45,955 bases of DNA, from the IMG/VR virus record IMGVR_UViG_3300031774_000038, positions 1 through 45,955 of that record. One strand, given 5' to 3'. A program made the position numbers and the translations under genes. This document shows, piece after piece, positions 18,812 to 28,265 of the stretch. Below the pieces are notes generated by a model. That model ran no database searches and was not told the origin of the DNA. It saw nothing but the letters and a program-made list of their open reading frames with translations. Each line of letters starts with the position of its first letter. Positions within the stretch are counted from its first letter, which is position 1. The DNA comes from a virus.

Positions 18812-18819
18812 TATATTTG
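18812..18819 (+). promoter_or_regulatory. Possible -7 element TATATTTG
   Basis: This is an exact TAnnTTTG match, but it ends only 3 nt before ATG 18823. If used, the transcript would begin at or after that ATG, which would favour the downstream start at 18922. There is no clear -33 match. It may be chance in AT-rich DNA. Confidence 0.25.
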
Positions 18820-18822
18820 CAT

Positions 18823-19749
18823 ATGATTAAGATAATACTCGCAATCCTTAACATCTTTGTCCTTCAATACGTATTTGGTTTAATTATTCCTTCAGAGGGA
18901 GCATACTTAGCTATTGATCCAATGACCGCAACGCTTATTATAAGCGGTGTTACTAAGTTAGCTAGTACTGGTTTTAGTTTATCACAAGCATCAAGAGCTA
19001 AAAAAGATATGATGAAAGCAGAAAGACAAGCTTCTAAAGCTGTTAAAAAAGCTTATCAAAGAGCTGGAGTTAATCCTCAAGAAATGAGAACTATTGACCC
19101 TATGCTATATGAAACAGCAGGTGAAAGAATAAGTCAAGACTTATCCACTGCTTTAGAGATTACTGCTGGAGATGACCCTAGGTTACAAGCAGCAATGGGT
19201 AGTAGATTAGCTCAGCAATCAGCTAGAGAAAGACAAAACTTAGAGTTACAAAAAAGAAGAGATATTCAGGCATTAGAGGCGGATATAGCTACAGGTGAAG
19301 AAAATAGACTGCAAAGATTAGCTAATTTAGATTTAGCACAAGCTAGAGGATTTCAACAGCAAGCAGCAGATGCTCAACAAAGAAGAGTGGCTGGTCAGCA
19401 ACAGGCTATAGGCTCTGCTACATCTATTATAGATGATTATACTGGATTAATAGCAGCAGGAGTATCACCACAACAAATTCAAAAAGGTTTTCAAACTAGT
19501 TTTGGTGGTGTTGGTCAACAAGCTGCAGCTGTACCATCACAGTTTGGCGTAACTCCTTCTACCCCACAATTAGGAGCTCAAAGTCAGTTATTAAATAATA
19601 CGCAACAACCTGATGTAAATCTTTTTGATTTATCATTAGACTCAACATTAGGAATGCGAGGAAATAGACCCGTAACTTTAGGTTCTGATAGTCAGTTTTT
19701 AGAACCTGTTTATCTGCCATCAATGAATATGTATGGAATATCACGTTAA
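18823..19749 (+). CDS. Internal virion (ejection) protein candidate, gp14-like position (308 aa)
   Basis: I start at ATG 18823; a TTG at 18817 lies inside a TATATTTG element and is unlikely. The N-terminus is hydrophobic (IKIILAILNIFVLQYVFGLI), then comes AIDPMTATLIISG with alternative start ATG 18922. The rest is an Ala/Gln/Arg-rich long helix (residues ~55-220: KAERQASKAVKKAYQRA, LQKRRDIQALEADIA) and a Gln/Gly-rich tail. In T7-like phages the gene after the nozzle encodes internal core protein gp14, which inserts into the outer membrane during DNA ejection. Gene order and the hydrophobic plus coiled-coil make-up support a similar role, by inference. Confidence 0.55.
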   Translation: MIKIILAILNIFVLQYVFGLIIPSEGAYLAIDPMTATLIISGVTKLASTGFSLSQASRAKKDMMKAERQASKAVKKAYQRAGVNPQEMRTIDPMLYETAGERISQDLSTALEITAGDDPRLQAAMGSRLAQQSARERQNLELQKRRDIQALEADIATGEENRLQRLANLDLAQARGFQQQAADAQQRRVAGQQQAIGSATSIIDDYTGLIAAGVSPQQIQKGFQTSFGGVGQQAAAVPSQFGVTPSTPQLGAQSQLLNNTQQPDVNLFDLSLDSTLGMRGNRPVTLGSDSQFLEPVYLPSMNMYGISR

Positions 19750-19752
19750 ATT

Positions 19753-21171
19753 ATGGCAGCACCAGGAATAGGTTACGTAAAAAGAGATGTAGATAAAACT
19801 ACTATAGACTGGAGTGCAGTAAGCTCTAGTATTACAGGTGCTTTGGGTGAGGCCTTTACAGCAGCACAAAAACAAAGAGCTGAGGTTGAGTTAACAGACC
19901 AAAAAATGGCTGGTGAAATACAAAACCTACCCAAAGGAGCAACACCAGATCAAAGTAAATACTATGCATCCGCTATTCAAAATATTGGCGATGCTAATCA
20001 AACTATTAAAGAGCAGTATGAGAACGGTGACATTAGTGCTACTCAGTATAAAATAGCTGTTAACTCTCTTAACACCCAGTATCAAATATTTAAAAATAAT
20101 GCTGTATCTTATCAAGATTCTTATACTAAATACAAAGAAAAAGTATTGGATGAAAACTCTGGATTAGTCACTAATCTTTTTGCTACCACTGTAGATACTA
20201 TGGCTGGTATGAATAAGTCAGTTAACTGGAATGCTGAAACTCAAATGCTTGAGTCTACTTATGTGGTAAATGGACAAACAATTACCACTCCAGTAACTAA
20301 TGACTTAGCAATGATGAGTTATGAAAATAAAAAGTTTAATCAGAAAGCTATTACTAATGCTGATAACTCTTTTGCTAAAAAAGTTTTTGAAACTGTAGAT
20401 GCAGAAGGCAATGTAACTTACTCTGCTAATTATAATAGTCCACAATTTAAAGATGCTTTACAAAATTATGTGTCAGGACTTACTAGTGACGCTAATGGAA
20501 TACAAGCGTTAGAGTATTTAGGAGCAAGAAATTATGAGTTAACGTTAGAAGCACCTACTAATGCTAATCAAATACAAGTAAGAATTGATAAAAGCAGCGG
20601 TTTACCAATAGCAACAGATGTTGCTGCGGTTAAAAAGCTAGCTCAAGATGGCTTAAAGAAGGATATAATAGCTAGTTTAGATACTACTTATAAAAAATCT
20701 GTAGACTCAAAAATATCTAAAGAATCAAAAGAGTATGATGCTAGATTTGAGTCTACTTTCTTACCTAATATAATAGCTGCTAAACAAATGACAGCAAACA
20801 TCAAAGCGGGAAAACCTTTTGTAGATGTTATTGTAGATAGAGTTCAAGGAATGGATGATCCAGGCACAAGAATTTTAAAATTAGATTCCCCAGAAGTGCA
20901 GATAAATCAACAAGCTAAAACATCATTTCCTGGTGCTGATTTCTTTTTATTAAAAGACGGAAAACTAGAAGGAGTTACAATTAAAAGTGAGTCCCAAATT
21001 GCAAACTTTATGAACGAGCTAGAAGGGTTGAAGCCAGAAAGAATTGACGAATATAAGGTTGATATAAAAAATTATGACTTTTTTACAAATCCCCAAGGTA
21101 AAATAAAGTTTAATAAATCTGCAGGGGGTTTTAGACCTGCAGTAGACAATAATGGTCTTCCTGTAAATTAA
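19753..21171 (+). CDS. Internal virion protein candidate, gp15-like position (472 aa)
   Basis: This mostly helical protein has no Cys and no membrane segment. It begins MAAPGIGYVKRDVDKTT with a Gln/Ala/Glu-rich N-terminal coiled coil and a beta-containing middle (MLESTYVVNGQTITTPVTND). It sits 3 nt after the gp14-like candidate and 6 nt before the 1980-aa gene. The set of three consecutive genes mirrors T7 gp14-gp15-gp16, whose products form the trans-envelope DNA ejection tube. I recognise no enzymatic domain. The assignment rests on order and composition. Confidence 0.5.
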   Translation: MAAPGIGYVKRDVDKTTIDWSAVSSSITGALGEAFTAAQKQRAEVELTDQKMAGEIQNLPKGATPDQSKYYASAIQNIGDANQTIKEQYENGDISATQYKIAVNSLNTQYQIFKNNAVSYQDSYTKYKEKVLDENSGLVTNLFATTVDTMAGMNKSVNWNAETQMLESTYVVNGQTITTPVTNDLAMMSYENKKFNQKAITNADNSFAKKVFETVDAEGNVTYSANYNSPQFKDALQNYVSGLTSDANGIQALEYLGARNYELTLEAPTNANQIQVRIDKSSGLPIATDVAAVKKLAQDGLKKDIIASLDTTYKKSVDSKISKESKEYDARFESTFLPNIIAAKQMTANIKAGKPFVDVIVDRVQGMDDPGTRILKLDSPEVQINQQAKTSFPGADFFLLKDGKLEGVTIKSESQIANFMNELEGLKPERIDEYKVDIKNYDFFTNPQGKIKFNKSAGGFRPAVDNNGLPVN

Positions 21172-21177
21172 TAACAT

Positions 21178-24100
21178 ATGCCTAGTTACAAAACTCCTAA
21201 CGGAAACATATTAGAAGAGTCAGTGCTGAGAGAACAATATGGAGAAAGATTTGATAAATTTGTTGCTGAAGGACTTTTGATTTTAGTAGAAGATGATGAA
21301 AATTTAAAAAAAAAAGATTCAGATTTACCTGTTCAGGAGGAAGTTACGGAATCTATTACAGAAGTGGAAACACCAGATACTTCATTGGACTCCTCAGAAG
21401 AGGTAGTTGAATTAGAAGAGCCTGAAGCAATACCTGACCCAGTAGACACAGAATCTAAAGTTTTAAGTGAATTACAAATAAATCCTGAAGAGTTTAAGAG
21501 TTGGAAAGAAGAAAATTTAAGGCCAGAATCAAAGGCTTATGACTTCTTTAAAAACATATTATTGACTGATGAAGGGGAACAGTTTGAAGATGAAGAGAAA
21601 ATACAAAAACAAGTTTCCTCATATTTAGCTCAAAAACTAAATAAAAATCTTGAATTAATAGACGAGTCAGATGAGTTTTCAAGAAAGTCTTTAATAGAAC
21701 AAAATAAAAAAGATTCTCAAACTCTTTTAGATAACTTAAAGTCATACAATAAAGAAGCTGTTTTAGACGAAAAAGAAGATAGACGTAAACTACTAGAGAG
21801 ACAATCAAAAGGTCTTTTAACTAGAGGAGCCTCAACAGGTCTTGATTTATTAAAAGCTGGAGCTAATGCTGCTGTTCAATATTCAATGGGAACGGCAGCG
21901 GCACTTTTTGCAGAAGCTGATGCATTACTAACATCGGCTGGCGCAGACAAGAAAGGGGCATTGGCTGGGATATCTGAAATGTTTTTAGATGCTGGTCAAG
22001 CTTGGGATTTAGATTTAGGCCAGGTTAAAAGGTCTGCTTTTACACAAGGAAAAGAAGTAATGTACGGAGGAAAAGAATATATTGTTTCTGACACTGGAGT
22101 TGTTTATGATGCGGAAACAAATATAAGAGTAGATGATATTATTCCAGAAAGTGATGTTATACAAATAGCAAGAAAAGCAGCTTTAATAGAAGATGATGTT
22201 ACTAATGTAGACTTAGGATCTAGCTTGTCTGGGATAGGGAGTACTTTAGTAAATCTTTATGGTTTAATAAAATCAGGGAAGGGTGTCTCAAAAGCTCTTG
22301 GGGTTAGCCCTAAACTAGGAATGGGATTAGCTTCTTTTTCAAGTACTGTTGCAGATAATATGGCTTCTGTGAAAGATGACCTTATGGCTCAAGGTGTGAG
22401 TGAAACAGAGGCTAACGATAAAGCTGTTATATTTGGTAATGCTATAGCTACTCTTGATGGTCTTTTTTCTGGTTTAGCTGGAAGCAACGAGAAGCTATTA
22501 GGGTCTACAAAGATAGTTAAAGATGCTTTATTTGACTTAGCTAAAAAAAAGGGTAAAGATTTTTCAAAAGAACAGCTTAAATCAAAAGCAAAAGACTTAA
22601 TTAAGGAAAACGCAAAAGAATTATTCATAGAGGAAATACCTGTTCTTTTATCTGAAAAAGGAATAAATAGTGTAATAAACTATGCAGCTGGGGTAGACGC
22701 TAGGTCTGGTATTGAAGACTTAAAAAGAGCTGACTTGTATGAAACCACTCTCTTGACTGTAGGGGCAACGACCGGAATAGGTTCTAAAAAACTTCTTACA
22801 AATAATCAAAGAAATGACATTGTTAGACAGTTAGCACAAAACACGGATGGCTTAGAAAAAGCAGGCACTAAACTAGTAGATGACGGTCTTCTTACTAAAG
22901 ATGAGGCTGCTAAAGCTATAAACGAAGTTAAAGCAATGGAATATGCAGAAGCTAAAACTTCAGGAGCTGTTAAGATTACTGAAAATATGTTAGAAGCAGC
23001 TGCTTTAATAACAAAAAAAGAACAATTAACAAAAGAAAAAGAACAAACAGACCCTTCTCTAGTAGGTGACATTGACAATAGAATAGCTTCTATTAACAAG
23101 CAACTGGAACAAATCAAAGAAAAAGATGACGCAGACGTAAGGGATATTATTAAAAACGAAAAAGATGCCATTCAAAAGCAAGAAACAGGAGATATACTTG
23201 ATGCTGAACCAGCCGAAAGTGTACAAGAAGTGGAAGAAGAAGTACGGGAGCCTTCTATCGAAACGGAAGAAAAAATAAAAATTAAAAGTAAACCTGCATT
23301 AGACCCTGTCACAAAAGAAACTATTGATTCTTATGAATTAGAAGGTGAAGAAAAAGAAAATAGATTAAATTTTGTTGAAAAACAAATTGAAAAAGATATT
23401 CAAGAAGGAAAATCAGTTAAAGAAATAGTTCAAGGAATTGAAAAAAGATTAAATCTTGACAAGCAATCTAAAAATAAAGTAATCTTATATATAACTGATC
23501 GTGTAAATAAAAAAACTACACAATCGTTTTCTGAGTGGAATAATTCAAAGCCAACACCAACCGAACAAACAACAGAACAAGAAGTTAAGGTTTATGATAA
23601 TATAAATGATAACTTAGAAGTATTCGGAGAGTTTACTAAAAATGTAGAGTCTGGAAAAGACTTAGCTAACATACCAGTAGAGGTTCAAAATATTATTGAT
23701 TTAGGTCAAAGATTAGACGAGCAAGGAGCTACTGTTGAAGTTACTAGAGACTTGGGTATTGTTGATGGAAGACAAATACTAGAAATTACAGCAAGTAATG
23801 GAGAAAAGTTTTTAATGTATAAATCTAAAGGAACTGGAACAGGTGCGGCTTCTAAAGGTAAATGGGTTCCACTTCCAGGTTTTGCTAAAGATGGATATTT
23901 TATTAAAGGCGCATTCAATCCTGAAACAGGAAAAACATTTATACCAACTGGACCATTAAGTGAGGTAAACAATCCTAAGTTTAACAAGTATGGAAGTGAA
24001 ACTTTTAAAAAGTTAGCAGAACAATTAGAGAGCGAAACTACTATTGAAGAAACTCCTACTGCTGAAGTGGTTGAAGAAGTGGTAGTTGAACCATCTAAAA

Positions 24101-27100
24101 AAACAACTAAACAAACGTCTAAAGCAGAGTCTCTTAAAAAAAGAATTAATAAATTGTCTAAGTCACCAAATGTAGAGGGAACTGTTGCTCAGTCTGTTAA
24201 ACAGTTTTTAAGAATTAACCCAAGAACAGTTTCAGATATTGACTCTTATATATCTCAAGCTGAATCTATGGTAGAAGGGCTTAAGAAAAGTAGGACTTTT
24301 AAAGGAGATGTTAAGATAGCTGAATCAGTAGACATAAAAAAAGTAGACGAGTACAGTAGTAAAGAATTAAAAGTTCAAGAGCAAACACTTCGTGAGCAAG
24401 AAGCTAAAGCATTTGAAGAATTAACAGGATTAAGTTCTGAAGAATTATCTCTAGGTGAAATGAGAGAAATTTTAAATAGTGTAGATGAAGAAAGTGTAAA
24501 GACTCCAGAAGAAATAAAATTAAAAGCTGAGAAAAAAGCAGACATTATAGCAAAGGGAATTAAAAAAGCTTTCTCTACTTATAGTGCAGTAATAAAAAAA
24601 CAAATAAAAACAGGTGTTGATCCTTTTACTGGAGAAAAAATAAAAATATCTGCTAATGACCAAAAAATTATTGAAAACTTTTTAAATGTTGACTTAGATA
24701 ATTTAAGTCCTGCTGAACAGTTGAGGGCACTAGATGCTTTAAATAATTTTGCAACCAACCAAACTACGGGAGGTATGAATGCAACTATATATCAAGATAA
24801 AGGAGTAAAAGAAGCAAAATCAGAAGAAAAGAAAGGGCTTGTAGCTAAACCTCTTCAAATTTTTAAAAGAAAAGGGTTGTCTCAAGCTTGGATAAAATAT
24901 ATATCTTCTATACCATTAGCTTTTGAATTTATGTTTAAAGGACAATCAAAAGGATTGAGATTTGAACAAGCCAGTGGTTTCAGTGACATAAAAAATGGAG
25001 CGGCAAAGGCAGAGGCTGAAAATAATAAAGTTTTTGATGAGTATGTAAAAAAATATAAAAAAACAAAACCCAACGGAGAGGCTTTTAATACAGTAGATAA
25101 TGATGTAGAAAGAGGAATGTTTGCTTTTATGAGAAGAACAGTTGACGGAACTTTAGAAGAGCAACAACAAGAATTTAAAAGAAGAAAAGGGTTAGTAGAA
25201 AAAAGCATAGATAAATTAAAACAAACTGGAGAAACTAACGATCAAACAAAAGCTGAAGTTTACGAAAAAATTTATAATAAAATACTAAAAGATGCCACTA
25301 CTATAGATGAGGTTGATGCTAAAGTAGATGCTACTAACAAAGAAGCGGTTGAATGGATTACTAATGAATGGGCTGCTCGTAGAGATGATTTAGCAGATAT
25401 ATCTTTAAATGTATATAATAGAATACTAGGTAAAGACATAAATTATACTCCTGACTCATTTACTTTAGTTGAAGAGCCTAGTTCAACAGCTGATATAGGT
25501 GAACCTATTTTTGAAGGAACAAGAGAAGTTATATATGATAAAGAAACTGGAGTATTAAAACCTAAAAACCCTAGTTTTGTTTTACCAGAAGGTAGAATAG
25601 TTAATTTAGGATTTGATTCTCAAAATAGTAGAAGTTTAAATGCAGCTCTTACTGATATATATACTGCAGAAGGTATTCAACAACTAAAAGGTTTTGTAAA
25701 TTCAGATGCTTATTCTAAAATAATACCAAATAAATCAGATAGAGATTTAATTACAGAAAGATTAAGAAGATATGTAGATGCTAAAAGGGGTGTTTCTTTT
25801 ATAAAGTCAAGTAATAAGGCATTTATTAGAGGTTTAAATAAATTTTCTTCTTTAGGGGTTGGTAGAGCTTTAGGTGGTCCTACTCAGTTTATAAAACAGT
25901 TAACTCCTATTGTAAATACAATGGCTAACGCAGGACCTGTATCAACTATAAAAGGATTAACTCTTTTAACTAATCCAGCTGTAAATAAATTTTTAAATAA
26001 CAGTGGTTATGGAATTGCAAATAGAGGTATTCAAGCACTGAGTGTTTTAGAATCTAGTAATTCAAAAGTAGAAAATGCTGCTAAAAGTAATTTAGGAAAA
26101 GCTGTAGATCAATTAAATAAAGTCAATCAGGCTTACTTACAATTTTTTGTTGCTAATCCTGATAAATTTGCAGCAAGGGCTTCTTGGCTTTCGTATTATA
26201 CTAACTCTTTAAAAAAACAAGGAATTAATCCTAGTGGAATTGATTGGAATACTCATAAAATAAATAAAGAAGCCGCTGATTTTGCAGAGCAACAAGTAAC
26301 TAGGCAGCAAAATGTTTCTGATATAGATTTGCAAGGAGAAATATTTAATAGTAAAAATCCGTTTGTACAAATGGGAAGAAAGATATTTTTACCTTTTGCA
26401 AATTTTTTATTAAATCAAAAAACTAGAATGTACAGTGACTTTAGCACTTTAGCTAGTCAAACTTCTACATCTCAAGATAAAACAACGGCTGCTAAATCAT
26501 TAGGAGGATTGGCGGCTGAAACTATTGCTTTTAACGCAATTGGGTTTATTTTATTACAAGCTTTAGATTTAGCTACTATTGAAGAAGATGATGAAGAAAG
26601 AAAGCAAAAAACATTAGAAAATAGGCTTAAAGGAAGATTAGGAAATGTAATTAAGGATATTTATTCTCCTTTACCAGTAACCGATGTTCCTACTATTGCG
26701 TTTGCAAATTATCTTTTAAGACAATTTTTTGAAGAAGAACCTGAAGAAGTGGTTCAACTGTCTACTAGTAGAAAAACTGCTCAACCAAAGAAAAAAGAAC
26801 CTTTTCAATTATTTTCCGAAGACAGAAAATCTTTTGTTGATAATATGGGAGTACTTGGTATTAATGTAAAAAATGCTGATTATTTATTCACATTATCTGA
26901 TATGGCTTTTAAAGGAGAATATCAAAAAGAATATATGGGTAAAAAAGGTAAAGTTAAAAAACTTGATCCTAAATATAATGATGTTGCTAAAATGAATTTT
27001 GCTGCTTATTTTTTATATAGTATAGGTCTTTTACCTTCTGAAACTGCTACTATAGTTAGGGGAAATGTTAAAGATATGCAAAAACAAAAACAAGAAATTA

Positions 27101-27120
27101 AACTGTCTACAAGTAGATAA
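21178..27120 (+). CDS. Giant internal / ejected virion protein (1980 aa)
   Basis: This is the longest protein of the window and the last of the virion block. It begins MPSYKTPNGNILEESVLREQ, then has an acidic stretch (~40-110). Ala/Gly-rich helical regions at ~210-285 and ~380-445 (AAVQYSMGTAAALFAEADAL) could be amphipathic or membrane-active. At ~810-950 there is a compact domain (VEVTRDLGIVDGRQILEI, EKFLMYKSKGTGTG, KWVPLPGFAKDGYFIKGAF) of the kind found in large multi-domain phage proteins. Near the C-terminus a hydrophobic segment (~1770-1800, TIAFNAIGFILLQALDL) is followed by an acidic helix. I see no convincing transglycosylase or RNA-polymerase catalytic motif. I infer an ejected protein analogous in position to T7 gp16. 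Confidence 0.55.
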   Translation: MPSYKTPNGNILEESVLREQYGERFDKFVAEGLLILVEDDENLKKKDSDLPVQEEVTESITEVETPDTSLDSSEEVVELEEPEAIPDPVDTESKVLSELQINPEEFKSWKEENLRPESKAYDFFKNILLTDEGEQFEDEEKIQKQVSSYLAQKLNKNLELIDESDEFSRKSLIEQNKKDSQTLLDNLKSYNKEAVLDEKEDRRKLLERQSKGLLTRGASTGLDLLKAGANAAVQYSMGTAAALFAEADALLTSAGADKKGALAGISEMFLDAGQAWDLDLGQVKRSAFTQGKEVMYGGKEYIVSDTGVVYDAETNIRVDDIIPESDVIQIARKAALIEDDVTNVDLGSSLSGIGSTLVNLYGLIKSGKGVSKALGVSPKLGMGLASFSSTVADNMASVKDDLMAQGVSETEANDKAVIFGNAIATLDGLFSGLAGSNEKLLGSTKIVKDALFDLAKKKGKDFSKEQLKSKAKDLIKENAKELFIEEIPVLLSEKGINSVINYAAGVDARSGIEDLKRADLYETTLLTVGATTGIGSKKLLTNNQRNDIVRQLAQNTDGLEKAGTKLVDDGLLTKDEAAKAINEVKAMEYAEAKTSGAVKITENMLEAAALITKKEQLTKEKEQTDPSLVGDIDNRIASINKQLEQIKEKDDADVRDIIKNEKDAIQKQETGDILDAEPAESVQEVEEEVREPSIETEEKIKIKSKPALDPVTKETIDSYELEGEEKENRLNFVEKQIEKDIQEGKSVKEIVQGIEKRLNLDKQSKNKVILYITDRVNKKTTQSFSEWNNSKPTPTEQTTEQEVKVYDNINDNLEVFGEFTKNVESGKDLANIPVEVQNIIDLGQRLDEQGATVEVTRDLGIVDGRQILEITASNGEKFLMYKSKGTGTGAASKGKWVPLPGFAKDGYFIKGAFNPETGKTFIPTGPLSEVNNPKFNKYGSETFKKLAEQLESETTIEETPTAEVVEEVVVEPSKKTTKQTSKAESLKKRINKLSKSPNVEGTVAQSVKQFLRINPRTVSDIDSYISQAESMVEGLKKSRTFKGDVKIAESVDIKKVDEYSSKELKVQEQTLREQEAKAFEELTGLSSEELSLGEMREILNSVDEESVKTPEEIKLKAEKKADIIAKGIKKAFSTYSAVIKKQIKTGVDPFTGEKIKISANDQKIIENFLNVDLDNLSPAEQLRALDALNNFATNQTTGGMNATIYQDKGVKEAKSEEKKGLVAKPLQIFKRKGLSQAWIKYISSIPLAFEFMFKGQSKGLRFEQASGFSDIKNGAAKAEAENNKVFDEYVKKYKKTKPNGEAFNTVDNDVERGMFAFMRRTVDGTLEEQQQEFKRRKGLVEKSIDKLKQTGETNDQTKAEVYEKIYNKILKDATTIDEVDAKVDATNKEAVEWITNEWAARRDDLADISLNVYNRILGKDINYTPDSFTLVEEPSSTADIGEPIFEGTREVIYDKETGVLKPKNPSFVLPEGRIVNLGFDSQNSRSLNAALTDIYTAEGIQQLKGFVNSDAYSKIIPNKSDRDLITERLRRYVDAKRGVSFIKSSNKAFIRGLNKFSSLGVGRALGGPTQFIKQLTPIVNTMANAGPVSTIKGLTLLTNPAVNKFLNNSGYGIANRGIQALSVLESSNSKVENAAKSNLGKAVDQLNKVNQAYLQFFVANPDKFAARASWLSYYTNSLKKQGINPSGIDWNTHKINKEAADFAEQQVTRQQNVSDIDLQGEIFNSKNPFVQMGRKIFLPFANFLLNQKTRMYSDFSTLASQTSTSQDKTTAAKSLGGLAAETIAFNAIGFILLQALDLATIEEDDEERKQKTLENRLKGRLGNVIKDIYSPLPVTDVPTIAFANYLLRQFFEEEPEEVVQLSTSRKTAQPKKKEPFQLFSEDRKSFVDNMGVLGINVKNADYLFTLSDMAFKGEYQKEYMGKKGKVKKLDPKYNDVAKMNFAAYFLYSIGLLPSETATIVRGNVKDMQKQKQEIKLSTSR

Positions 27121-27189
27121 TCTGTTTAACTTTTTTTAACAAACCTTAGTCATAGGTATCACAAAGTAGTATTATAACTAAATTAAGGG

Positions 27190-27570
27190 ATGACCACTTG
27201 CAATGTCTGCAATCAATCCTTTCCCGATACTTATTTTCCATCTGCTGGAGTTAAAAACGGTAAGAGATATAGGCGTAAGCAGTGCTCTAAATGTTATGGG
27301 ATAAAGAAAAGACATCGTAGATATGTTAACCAAAGATGGCTTAGAGAATTAAAAGAAACAATGGCCTGTGAGTCTTGTGGGTACTCTAAAGAAACACATC
27401 CTAAGTTTTGCACTCAAGCTCTTGAGTTTCACCACTTTGAGAAAAATAAATCCTTTGAAGTTAGTAATGGCGTTCACAGAGGAATGTCTATTAAAAATTT
27501 AGAAAAAGAAATAGCAAAGTGTAAAGTCCTTTGCTCTAGATGTCACGTAGAAGAACATTATTCCCCCTGA
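27190..27570 (+). CDS. HNH endonuclease with zinc-finger N-terminus
   Basis: The 126-aa protein has one Cys4 zinc ribbon (C4xxC7 and C32xxC35) and a second zinc-stabilised HNH core: C60xxC63, the His pair H81-H82 in LEFHHF, Asn in IKNLEKEI, and C115xxC118-H119. The HNH fold cuts DNA with one metal ion. Free-standing HNH genes in phages can be homing endonucleases or part of the packaging machinery. Being far from terL and at the end of the module, homing or DNA processing seems more likely. Its 3' end overlaps a convergent small gene on the - strand by 13 nt, with no terminator visible between. Confidence 0.85.
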   Translation: MTTCNVCNQSFPDTYFPSAGVKNGKRYRRKQCSKCYGIKKRHRRYVNQRWLRELKETMACESCGYSKETHPKFCTQALEFHHFEKNKSFEVSNGVHRGMSIKNLEKEIAKCKVLCSRCHVEEHYSP

Positions 27571-27719
27571 TCAATCAACTCATTTAGTATTTTAATTAAG
27601 TCTTTGCAAGATTTATTGACGTTTTCTTGGTTTTGATCCATCAAATTTTCATATATGTCATCGGTAGTGTCATTAATCATTTTAGTTATAAAGTTGACAT
27701 ATGTGAGGTGATGTCTCAC
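27558..27719 (-). CDS. Small helical protein (53 aa), last gene of the - strand module
   Basis: This gene reads from GTG 27719, which overlaps the TGA of the upstream gene as GTGA, to TAA at 27558. The product is helical and acidic (INDTTDDIYENLMDQNQENV, ending LIKILNELIDQGE). The exact stop/start overlap and good helical composition argue that it is real. An internal ATG would give 40 aa. It overlaps the 3' end of the convergent HNH gene. Function unknown. Confidence 0.5.
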   Translation of the reverse strand: MRHHLTYVNFITKMINDTTDDIYENLMDQNQENVNKSCKDLIKILNELIDQGE

Positions 27720-27955
27720 TGCTTAAGGTCCATTGTTAGTAAAAACTCATCTCCTAATTTTCTATCTATTGTTTTTATGGTCCTATAAATATCAATACTT
27801 TTTTTTCTCACCTCATCTCTTTCATATTGCTTTGAATCAGAACCTAAATTACAATATAAACTGCAATCAATCTCTAACAGCTTATCTATTTTATTTTTAT
27901 CGGTCCAAGTTTTGAACTCTAATATTTTCTCAATGTCCTCAAATTTATATCTCAT
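27716..27955 (-). CDS. Hypothetical 79-aa protein
   Basis: The small helical protein begins MRYKFEDIEKILEFKTW and contains a Cys pair in DCSLYCNLG. Its start overlaps the end of the upstream gene, sharing a 17-nt sequence (27952-27968) that also occurs at the previous gene junction. There is no recognised family. It is one of a series of translationally coupled small genes. Confidence 0.6.
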   Translation of the reverse strand: MRYKFEDIEKILEFKTWTDKNKIDKLLEIDCSLYCNLGSDSKQYERDEVRKKSIDIYRTIKTIDRKLGDEFLLTMDLKQ

Positions 27956-28265
27956 TTAAAATTAATTTAAGTTTATATTTGTTATACGCTGCTATTTCTG
28001 CTTTATTTAAATCTTCTTCTTTATATTCAGGGATAAAACCATAATCCATTTCATTTAGGTGATAAGGTTCATTCTTACTTCCCAAAGAACATCTACAATG
28101 AGCTGTGTTAACAGCATAAATATAAAAATTTCTTTTAATAAAAGAAACTGAAAAACCATATCTATTGGCTACTTTTTCTATGCTTACACCTTTTATTAAA
28201 GAGTGTTTTATGTTTTTAATATCTTTTTCTGAGGTATGGTGTTTTAATTTATAATCAGATTTCAT
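27945..28265 (-). CDS. Helix-turn-helix protein candidate (106 aa)
   Basis: Residues ~20-48 (SLIKGVSIEKVANRYGFSVSFIKRNF, quoted in part: SIEKVANRYGFSVSFIKRNF) have the spacing of a helix-turn-helix, with Ala and Gly in the turn region, as in small resolvase-type or sigma-region-4-like DNA-binding domains. The remainder is acidic and ends KLKLILNEI. A regulatory or DNA-binding role is inferred. It could contribute to late-gene control from within the replication module, but no target is visible. Confidence 0.5.
   Translation of the reverse strand: MKSDYKLKHHTSEKDIKNIKHSLIKGVSIEKVANRYGFSVSFIKRNFYIYAVNTAHCRCSLGSKNEPYHLNEMDYGFIPEYKEEDLNKAEIAAYNKYKLKLILNEI

Noticed and set aside
18817-18822. TTG start for the gp14-like gene
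   Set aside because: The TTG is part of TATATTTG, which is better read as a -7 element or chance, and ATG 18823 follows two codons later.
27733-27915. + strand frame inside the early module
   Set aside because: It is a Tyr/Phe/Leu-rich shadow of the 79-aa - strand gene.
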